In this document: piece after piece, positions 1 through 4,928 of the stretch | Layout: each line of letters begins with the position of its first letter | Numbering within the stretch: position 1 is the stretch's first letter | Assembly (NCBI GenBank): GCA_030840515.1 | Contig: JAVEEJ010000122.1 | Span: 1-5,982, forward strand | Length of the DNA stretch: 5,982 bases | Source: Frankiaceae bacterium | Lineage (GTDB): Bacteria; Actinomycetota; Actinomycetes; JAVEEJ01 | Direction: 5' to 3' | Made by a program: the position numbers and the translations under genes | Notes under the pieces: model-generated | Seen by the model: only the letters and a program-made list of their open reading frames with translations | Database searches by the model: none | What the model was told of the DNA's origin: nothing

Positions 1-1256
1 AGGCGAGCACCAGCCAGGACCAGCGGAACCGCGACAACCAGATCCATGCGACCAAGGACCTCGCTCTGGTCGTGCACGTCCCCATCAAGCTCGACTCGCT
101 GCACCAGTTCTACGAGGACGCCCGCTACTGGCTGCTGGTGTCGTTGCCGTGGGTGGCCTTGCTCGTGCTGCTCATCTCCTTCTACCCGGCCGCGCTGAAG
201 TTCGTGCGCAGGCTGCGACGCGCCCGCTGGGGGCGTGCGCGCGGTGAGCAGGGGCGGATCCTGGTCGCGTACGCCGAACTGCGCGACACCTTGCATGACA
301 TCAACGCGACGACCCAACCCGCGGCGACACCGCTCGAGTTCGTCTCGTCGGTGCGCTACGACGACGAGCACTGGGAGCTGGCCTGGCTGGTCTCCCGTGC
401 GCTCTACGGCGACCTGCGTCGTGACCTGCGGCCGGAGGACGCCAAGGCCGCCGAAGCCATGTCGCGTTCGGTCGCCCGCCGGGTGCTGCGCGCCCAGCGG
501 CTGTCCATCCGCGTCCTCGGACTGGCGAGCCGCAGCTCGCTGCGTCACCCCTACGTCGATGAGGTGCCGAACTTCTGGCCGTCGGGCGCGCGGGTCCGGC
601 GCGTGCGGATGCGAGTACGGCGGGCACTGCGTGCGGTGAGCCCGCTGCGCGCGGTCCGTGCACTGGTTCGGGGCCTTCGCCGTACTCGCAGACTGCGTCC
701 GAGCGGGGTGAACGCGTGCCTACTGGTGATGGCGATGCTGACTCTCGCCGGCTGCGGCGGCTCGGGGGCGCCGCAGAAGCCGCCGCAGCTTCCCGCCGCA
801 CTGGTGCCGCAGGCCGCGGGCGACTACGCCTTCCAGCGCGAGCCGGAGGCGGAGCGCGCTTTCACCGACGCCGGGTCGCGGTCGCTCGTCACGGACGGCC
901 GCGTCTACACGGTGCGCCGGGCCGGGCAGGTGCTCGGCTCGATCCAAGCCGCGCAGTTCCTGCCGGGTGTCGCGTCCAACCGGCGCAAGACGCAGAAGGC
1001 GATCCGCCAGGCACTGGGCAACGGCGACTTCCACCGGCGCCGGCTCGGCAACATCGTGGTGGACGAGCTGCGCTTCGGCGAGAGCAAGATCCTGCTCTAC
1101 TTCCCGCCTGGCGGCGGGTACTACGAGATGCTCGACGCGAGGGCGGGCTTCGGCGACGCCGACCGGGTCTTCCTGGCCGTGCTCGACTACCAGACCGGGA
1201 GCCGGGCAACCCTGTCCGAGGTCCAGCTCATCGACCCTCGCCGAGGAGGCGACTGA
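1..1256 (+). CDS. TgpA/DUF4129-like membrane protein C-terminus, in frame with a lipoprotein module (5'-partial)
   Basis: The frame is open from base 3 with no upstream stop, so the gene begins left of the window; the GTG at 72 is only the first possible start inside it. Numbering residues from that GTG, one hydrophobic helix lies at about 20-40 and is followed by an Arg-rich stretch (44-58), which by the positive-inside rule puts the next part in the cytoplasm. Residues 60-145 match the DUF4129 pattern seen at the C-terminus of TgpA-type transglutaminase membrane proteins: an AYAELRDTL helix, a TPLEF motif (86-90), then ELAWLVSRALYG (102-113). Residues 171-210 are very Arg-rich. Without a stop, a second hydrophobic segment ending in LAGC (Cys228) follows, and then about 165 residues resembling an exported lipoprotein domain. 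The catalytic transglutaminase part, if present, is outside the window. The DUF4129 call comes from motif reading, not a search. Whether this is one polypeptide or two genes in one frame is unresolved. Confidence 0.65.
   Translation, partial: ASTSQDQRNRDNQIHATKDLALVVHVPIKLDSLHQFYEDARYWLLVSLPWVALLVLLISFYPAALKFVRRLRRARWGRARGEQGRILVAYAELRDTLHDINATTQPAATPLEFVSSVRYDDEHWELAWLVSRALYGDLRRDLRPEDAKAAEAMSRSVARRVLRAQRLSIRVLGLASRSSLRHPYVDEVPNFWPSGARVRRVRMRVRRALRAVSPLRAVRALVRGLRRTRRLRPSGVNACLLVMAMLTLAGCGGSGAPQKPPQLPAALVPQAAGDYAFQREPEAERAFTDAGSRSLVTDGRVYTVRRAGQVLGSIQAAQFLPGVASNRRKTQKAIRQALGNGDFHRRRLGNIVVDELRFGESKILLYFPPGGGYYEMLDARAGFGDADRVFLAVLDYQTGSRATLSEVQLIDPRRGGD
708..1256 (+). other. Internal lipoprotein module (possible separate start at GTG 708 or GTG 636)
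   Basis: From the in-frame GTG at 708 the sequence reads MNACLLVMAMLTLAGC, a short hydrophobic segment ending in an LAGC lipobox whose cysteine codon is 753-755, followed by a Gly/Ser/Pro-rich linker typical of lipoproteins. The mature part is about 160 residues with no further cysteine. It includes the stretches RVYTVRRAGQVLGSIQAAQF and LLYFPPGGGYYEML and a C-terminal FLAVLDYQTG. I do not recognise the family. The GTG 708 start gives a signal peptide with no positive charge, which is unusual. The in-frame GTG at 636 gives a long Arg-rich leader (about 40 residues before the cysteine). Neither has a convincing Shine-Dalgarno sequence. The module could therefore be an independent gene, or a second membrane-crossing segment and exported domain of the upstream protein. 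Confidence 0.5.
1243..1249 (+). promoter_or_regulatory. Shine-Dalgarno of the 362-residue lipoprotein gene
   Basis: GAGGAGG lies 9 bases before the ATG at 1259 and within the last codons of the preceding gene. It is the strongest ribosome binding site in the operon and fixes the start, ruling out the much longer upstream reading of this frame. Confidence 0.8.
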
Positions 1257-1258
1257 CG

Positions 1259-2347
1259 ATGCCCTCCCCCACCCGCCGACGCCAGGTGCTGCTGGCCGCC
1301 GGAGCGCTGCTCGCGCTCACCGGCTGTGGGCCCACGCACACGGTCAAGCTCGGGGTCCGCGACGTCCAGACGGACATCCTGCTGTCGGGTGCGAAGGCAC
1401 CGGCGGTCGCGCCGCCTCCGACCACGCCTGGGTTCCCCTTCGTTCCCACGCCCATCGACGCCGGCTCAGGCGGCGGCGACGTGGTGCCCCTCCCGCCGCC
1501 GCCTCCGCTGGTCCTGCCCAAGCCTTCGGCGGCCTGCCCCGCCGCGGGTGCCTACGCCCAGGCTGCAGTCGTTGCACCGAACCGCCCGCCCGCCAAGCCG
1601 GCGGCCAAGGCCTACAACGTGCGCACCGACGGCAGCTACGCGATCACCGGGTCCGTCAAGGCCGCCGGCCGCTACGGCCCCGGCGGCACGCGGACGATCT
1701 CCGCGCCCGCGGATCTGCCCAACGGGGCGGGTTGGACCTACACCGTGACCGACGAGGGCGGCCTCGCCACGTCCTACGAGGTGATCCCCAACCAACTCGG
1801 TCAGGACCAGACTCCAGTGGAGAACCCGAACCAGTCGGTCCCGACGCAGGCAGGGATCTACATCACCTCGTTCGTCTACCAGCGGGCCGACAAGACCAAG
1901 CTGAGCCTGACTCCCAACCCCCCGCTGATGGTGGCCAAGTTGCCGTTCGCTGCGGCCGCCAAGTGGAGCTCGCACGCCGTCGACGCGGCGACGGGCACGT
2001 CGATCACCCTCAACGGCCAGACCGGAATCGGAGCGACGTACTCGCCCCTCAAGGCCCGGGTCGACGCCTGCGGAACGGTGCTGGACGCCTACTGGGTGCA
2101 GTACACCGTGGACACCACGCCCATCGCGGACCAGACGGCCAACCAGGAGCCGCCGTCCGAGATCAGGAACGCCTCCCTGGCGATGCAGTTCGTCGGCAGC
2201 CAGGTCGCGTTCGGGACGCAGTACGGAGGCCTGCCCATCGAGGAGCTCTACCGGCTCAAGGGAAGCGACGGCGGGGCAACGGTGGACATCACGAGGCACA
2301 CGATCTACTCCACCCAGCCGGTCCTCGTCCGGAGCGCTGCGGGGTGA
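1259..2347 (+). CDS. Lipoprotein with proline-rich tether, unknown function
   Basis: A 362-residue exported lipoprotein. Residues 1-23 form a lipoprotein signal peptide: RRR at 6-8, a hydrophobic core at 10-20, and an LTGC lipobox with Cys23 as the lipidated residue. Residues about 48-115 are rich in Pro, Ala and Gly and include five consecutive prolines (79-83); this looks like a wall-spanning tether. Residues 118-360 are Thr/Ser/Gly/Tyr-rich with alternating hydrophobic positions, for example SYAITGSV, WTYTVTDEGG, GIYITSFVYQ and YWVQYTV, which suggests a mostly beta-strand exported domain. Two cysteines besides the lipid anchor (93 and 271) could form a disulfide. I do not recognise the family and assign no function. 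The gene starts 2 bases after the preceding stop and its stop overlaps the next start, so it is almost certainly co-translated with its neighbours. The start is set by the ribosome binding site at 1243-1249. Confidence 0.85.
   Translation: MPSPTRRRQVLLAAGALLALTGCGPTHTVKLGVRDVQTDILLSGAKAPAVAPPPTTPGFPFVPTPIDAGSGGGDVVPLPPPPPLVLPKPSAACPAAGAYAQAAVVAPNRPPAKPAAKAYNVRTDGSYAITGSVKAAGRYGPGGTRTISAPADLPNGAGWTYTVTDEGGLATSYEVIPNQLGQDQTPVENPNQSVPTQAGIYITSFVYQRADKTKLSLTPNPPLMVAKLPFAAAAKWSSHAVDAATGTSITLNGQTGIGATYSPLKARVDACGTVLDAYWVQYTVDTTPIADQTANQEPPSEIRNASLAMQFVGSQVAFGTQYGGLPIEELYRLKGSDGGATVDITRHTIYSTQPVLVRSAAG
2331..2347 (+). promoter_or_regulatory. GGAG ribosome site and GTGA stop/start overlap
   Basis: GGAG (2331-2334) precedes a GTG start at 2344 by 9 bases. 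The GTG shares the sequence GTGA with the TGA stop (2345-2347) of the upstream lipoprotein gene. This 4-base overlap indicates translational coupling between the lipoprotein and the solute-binding protein. Confidence 0.65.
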
Positions 2348-3996
2348 GGCTGGCTCGACTCGCGGGGGTCGGGCTGGTCGCCCTGGCCCTCCTCACAGGC
2401 TGCAGCAAGGACGAGGCCGTCCAGGTCAAGGGACCGACGCCGGATCCGCAGGCACATGCCGGCGGTGTGCTTCGGGTCGGCATCCTGCGGCCCACGACCA
2501 TCGACCCGCAGCTGTTGCCCTCCGGCGACACCTCCGCGGCCCTGGTGGTGCGCACCATGTGCGACCCGCTGGTCGGCGCCGATCCGGTGTCGCGCGAGCT
2601 CAGTGCGGCTGTCGCGTCGGACTGGAGGGTGCTCGGCGGCACCGGAGTCCAGGTGCAGATCCGCCACGGCTTGAAGTTCTCCGACGGCAGCGCGGTCAGC
2701 GCGCGTGACGTCGCCTACTCGCTGCGGCGCCTGGTCGACCCCAACGTCGTCGCACCGCAGACCGCCTTGCTCAACAAAGTGCTCGGCTACAGCGGGGTGC
2801 AGGAAGGCAAGTTCGACGTCTCGTCGATGTCCGGCATCAAGACCACGAGCAGCGACGCGGTGCAGGTCACGCTCTCCGAGGTCGACTCGCAGTTCGTCTA
2901 CGCGCTGGACCAGCCGTTCGCCACTCCCGTGTCACGTGCGGCCGCAGCCAAGCGCGGGTTCAGCGCCCATCCCGTCTGCGTCGGTCCCTACCGACTCAAG
3001 GGTGCCTACACCGGCACCGAGTCGGTCATCACGCTCGAGCGCAACCCGTTCTACTCGGGGACGCGGCCGATCCTGACCCGGGCCGGCCAGGGCTGGGCCG
3101 ACCAGGTGCAGTTCACGATCTTCCCGACGCGCAAAGCCGCCGCCGCCGCCCTCGCCAGGGGCAGCCTCGACGCCGCGCTCATCGGCTCGCACGATGTCGT
3201 CTCGTCCGTGGCGGGCTCCCGAGTTCTCAAGGCCACGACAGGTCGGCTCGAGTACGTCGGACTGCCCGACAAGGAGCCATTCACGCAGCCCCTCGTCGAC
3301 GCCGCGCTCAGCCGTTCGCTCGACCGGCAACGGCTGATCGACACCGTCTTCGGCGGCGGGCGCACTCCGGCCTACAACCTCGTCCCGCCGACGCTCCCCG
3401 ACTCGCTGCTGCCGACGGGTCCTGTGACCACGTGCGGCATCTCCCCGACCGGAAACCTGGCAGAGGCGAAGTCCTTGCTGGCCTCCGCCGGGGTGAAGAC
3501 CCTGGGGACGTTCCCGGTCTACTTCAACGACGAGTTCGACAACGCGAAGCTGATCAACGCCGTGGCCTCCCAGTGGTCGCAGCTAGGCCTCAAGCTCACG
3601 CGGACACCCGTGAGCTTTGCCGAGCTGATCAGCCGCGGTGAAGGCAGCGGCGGCTTCGACGGGCTGTTCCGGATGGCGATCACCGCCGACTACGCGGACC
3701 AGTCGAAGTTTGTGCTCCCGTTGGTCTCGATCGAGGCGCTCGGCAAGACCAACTACGCCGGCTACAACGGCGAGCTGCTGACGCGGCAGGTCAAGAAGCT
3801 GCAGAAGGCGGTGCCCGTCGGTGACCAGCGGATCCAGAGCCTGGCAGTCACCCGCGCCACGTGCGCCGTACCCGTCATCCCCATCGCCTGGTACGACGAG
3901 CACCTCGCGATCTCTTCAGGCGTCGTGGTGGCGGCTCATGACGGGGTTGATCGCGCCGTGGGCCTGCCGGAGCTCCGTGAACTCGCGGTCGGATGA
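2344..3996 (+). CDS. ABC transporter solute-binding lipoprotein, family 5 (oligopeptide/nickel type)
   Basis: A 550-residue extracytoplasmic solute-binding protein of the SBP_bac_5 (OppA/DppA/NikA) family; length and motif order fit the family. Residues 1-20 are a lipoprotein signal peptide ending in LTGC (Cys20). The mature protein opens with GGVLRVGI (40-47) and PTTIDPQL (50-57). It then has the family hallmark region about 107-133 (RHGLKFSDGS followed by ARDVAYSLRRLVDP), VGPYRLK (213-219), ERNPFYSGTRP, a LARGSLDAALI stretch near 270-280, and the ALSRSLDRQRLID helix (321-333). Four extra cysteines (73, 212, 364, 507) allow up to two disulfides. Such proteins normally deliver peptides or related solutes to a permease with paired ATPases, but no permease or ATPase gene is seen here. 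Some members act as sensors or bind other ligands, so the substrate cannot be read from sequence. The GTG start follows from the GTGA overlap and the intact signal peptide. Confidence 0.9.
   Translation: MRLARLAGVGLVALALLTGCSKDEAVQVKGPTPDPQAHAGGVLRVGILRPTTIDPQLLPSGDTSAALVVRTMCDPLVGADPVSRELSAAVASDWRVLGGTGVQVQIRHGLKFSDGSAVSARDVAYSLRRLVDPNVVAPQTALLNKVLGYSGVQEGKFDVSSMSGIKTTSSDAVQVTLSEVDSQFVYALDQPFATPVSRAAAAKRGFSAHPVCVGPYRLKGAYTGTESVITLERNPFYSGTRPILTRAGQGWADQVQFTIFPTRKAAAAALARGSLDAALIGSHDVVSSVAGSRVLKATTGRLEYVGLPDKEPFTQPLVDAALSRSLDRQRLIDTVFGGGRTPAYNLVPPTLPDSLLPTGPVTTCGISPTGNLAEAKSLLASAGVKTLGTFPVYFNDEFDNAKLINAVASQWSQLGLKLTRTPVSFAELISRGEGSGGFDGLFRMAITADYADQSKFVLPLVSIEALGKTNYAGYNGELLTRQVKKLQKAVPVGDQRIQSLAVTRATCAVPVIPIAWYDEHLAISSGVVVAAHDGVDRAVGLPELRELAVG
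3993..3996 (+). promoter_or_regulatory. ATGA stop/start overlap
   Basis: The TGA of the solute-binding protein (3994-3996) overlaps the ATG of the next lipoprotein. No good Shine-Dalgarno sequence precedes the ATG, so initiation here probably depends on ribosomes finishing the upstream gene. Confidence 0.6.
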
Positions 3997-4577
3997 GGTG
4001 GCGGGCGACGCTGGCGATCGCCACCGCGTCAGTGGTGCTGCTCGGGTGCAGTCACGGGCCGGATCCCACCCAGGCGCCGACGGGCTTGGACAAGCGACTG
4101 GCGAGCTCGCTCGGCGACGGACGCGCCGCCGTCGGCAGCGCGACGGGTCCGATGCCGCTGCGCCTTGCGGCGGCTGCGACCTCGGTGCCGGAGGGCCTGA
4201 TGCACGCGTTCTTGACGAGCCACGGCTTCCAGGGCGGCTACTCGCGGGTGTGGAACGGCGGCGGGGTGCTCGTGACCGCGCTCGGATTTCACTTCTTCGC
4301 GGACCGCGACGCCGACGCGTTTGTCTCCTACAGCGCCGACACGGTGCTGACCAGCCGGTTCGCCACCACGGCCAGCGACCCGCAGCTCCCGGGCAGCCGG
4401 GCGTTGTCGCTCGTCAGCACGATCCGCGGCGCCACCCGGTTCTGCAGCACGGAGTACTTCAGCGTCGACCGCGACGCGTTCGTCATCACCAAGTGCGCCG
4501 ACTACCCCGTCCCCCCCTCGGAAGTCGCGGCTCTGGCGCAGCGTCAGCTGCTGCACGCGCTCACGGGGACGGGGTGA
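3993..4577 (+). CDS. Small lipoprotein, unknown function
   Basis: A 194-residue exported lipoprotein and the last gene of the operon. The signal peptide has Arg2 and Arg4, a hydrophobic core at 5-17, and an LLGC lipobox with Cys19. Residues 20-60 are a low-complexity linker (Gly, Pro, Ala, Asp). The domain at about 65-190 alternates predicted helices and strands: a helix at LMHAFLTSHGF, a strand at GGVLVTALGFHFF, a helix at RDADAFVSYSADTVL, then FCSTEYFSVDRDAFVITKCAD and a final helix at PPSEVAALAQRQLLHAL. Cys151 and Cys168 flank the strand pair and are well placed for a disulfide. The pattern recalls small single-domain lipoproteins common in actinobacterial envelopes, but I cannot name a family. 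The ATG overlaps the upstream stop. Its last 17 bases overlap the convergent PASTA-like gene. Confidence 0.85.
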   Translation: MRWRATLAIATASVVLLGCSHGPDPTQAPTGLDKRLASSLGDGRAAVGSATGPMPLRLAAAATSVPEGLMHAFLTSHGFQGGYSRVWNGGGVLVTALGFHFFADRDADAFVSYSADTVLTSRFATTASDPQLPGSRALSLVSTIRGATRFCSTEYFSVDRDAFVITKCADYPVPPSEVAALAQRQLLHALTGTG

Positions 4578-4893
4578 GCCGGGGGCGCCCCACGCACCCG
4601 GGGGCCACGAGCACGACAGCACTGCCGCGTACGAGGCTCGTGCCCGCCGGGTCGCCCTGGCTGGTCACCATGGCCGAGGGGCAGATCGACGGATCGACCA
4701 GACCCGCGCTCCCGTGGAGCTCGGGCCGCAGTCCCGCGGCGGCCAGTCCCCGCACCGCCGCGTCCACGCTCAGCCCCACGGCCGGGGGGACGATTGCAAG
4801 CGAGCTCTGCGTGGTCTCGCGCTCGCCGTTGGAGCAGCCGCTGGTGATCACGACCATGGCTAGCAGGAACTTGTAATGATAGGATCCCGTCAC
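4561..4893 (-). CDS. Small lipoprotein with a single PASTA-like domain
   Basis: Read on the minus strand from GTG 4893, this is a 110-residue lipoprotein. The signal peptide has Lys8, a hydrophobic core FLLAMVVIT (9-17) and lipobox TSGC with Cys20. A short polar linker (21-33) leads to one PASTA-like repeat at 34-97: VPPAVGLSVDAAVRGLAAAG, a gap, then VTSQGDPAGTSLVRGSAVVL, with the typical GLS...A...L...G and Q-x-P-x-G-x-x-x-x-x-G-S-x-V spacing. PASTA domains bind peptidoglycan fragments or beta-lactams in Ser/Thr kinases and penicillin-binding proteins; here one is tethered to the membrane without an enzyme domain. Cys71 and Cys100 could form a disulfide. The gene is convergent with, and overlaps, the lipoprotein operon by 17 bases. 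An alternative GTG at 4923 would add 10 residues and reach within 5 bases of the divergent gene; I prefer 4893 for its normal-length n-region. No strong ribosome site supports either. Confidence 0.75.
   Translation of the reverse strand: MTGSYHYKFLLAMVVITSGCSNGERETTQSSLAIVPPAVGLSVDAAVRGLAAAGLRPELHGSAGLVDPSICPSAMVTSQGDPAGTSLVRGSAVVLVAPGCVGRPRLTPSP
4880..4885 (+). promoter_or_regulatory. Candidate -10 box (TAGGAT) of the isomerase-like gene
   Basis: TAGGAT sits in a short A+T-rich patch (about 4866-4886) that stands out in this G+C-rich window. It lies 43 bases before the ATG at 4929, giving a plausible leader of about 35-40 bases. It fits the actinobacterial housekeeping -10 pattern, but no convincing -35 hexamer lies 16-18 bases upstream. 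The patch also lies inside the signal-peptide codons of the minus-strand PASTA-like gene. Confidence 0.35.
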
Positions 4894-4915
4894 CAGAGGC
4901 CCCGCTCGCGAGTTC

Positions 4916-4920
4916 AGGAG
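4916..4920 (+). promoter_or_regulatory. Shine-Dalgarno of the isomerase-like gene
   Basis: AGGAG ends 8 bases before the ATG at 4929. It is the best ribosome site near this start and decides for 4929 over the in-frame ATG at 4965. Confidence 0.75.
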
Positions 4921-4928
4921 CACTCAGC

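Noticed and set aside
716..1258. Long upstream extension of the 362-residue lipoprotein reading frame, starting at 716.
   Set aside because: The ATG at 1259 has a strong ribosome site and begins a perfect lipoprotein signal peptide; the upstream part is Arg/Ala/Gly-rich and lies out of frame over the preceding lipoprotein module.
1466..2299. Minus-strand open frame of 277 codons.
   Set aside because: It is antisense to the 362-residue lipoprotein gene, has Arg/Gly/Val-rich shadow composition, and shows no domain, signal peptide or ribosome site.
967..2343. Upstream extension of the solute-binding protein frame to 967.
   Set aside because: The extension is Arg-rich shadow sequence across another gene; the signal peptide begins at GTG 2344 within a GTGA overlap.
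4578..4600. G/C-rich self-complementary stretch (GGGGCGCCCC) after the lipoprotein stop, considered as a hairpin.
   Set aside because: The palindrome has no loop and is not followed by a T-run; such stretches are common in this base composition.
4606..4642. Inverted repeat CACGAGC / GCTCGTG (4606-4612 and 4636-4642) considered as a terminator.
   Set aside because: Only 7 pairs with a 23-base loop, no T-run on either strand, and it lies inside the PASTA-like coding region.
4844..4851. Palindrome GTGATCAC considered as an operator upstream of the isomerase-like gene.
   Set aside because: Eight bases is short for an operator, it encodes part of the signal peptide of the minus-strand gene, and no second copy or longer symmetry was seen.
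3821..4876. Plus-strand open frame of 351 codons spanning the end of the solute-binding gene, the small lipoprotein gene and the PASTA-like region.
   Set aside because: It overlaps three well-supported genes in another frame or strand, and its low-complexity Arg/Gly/Ala composition is typical of out-of-frame G+C-rich sequence.
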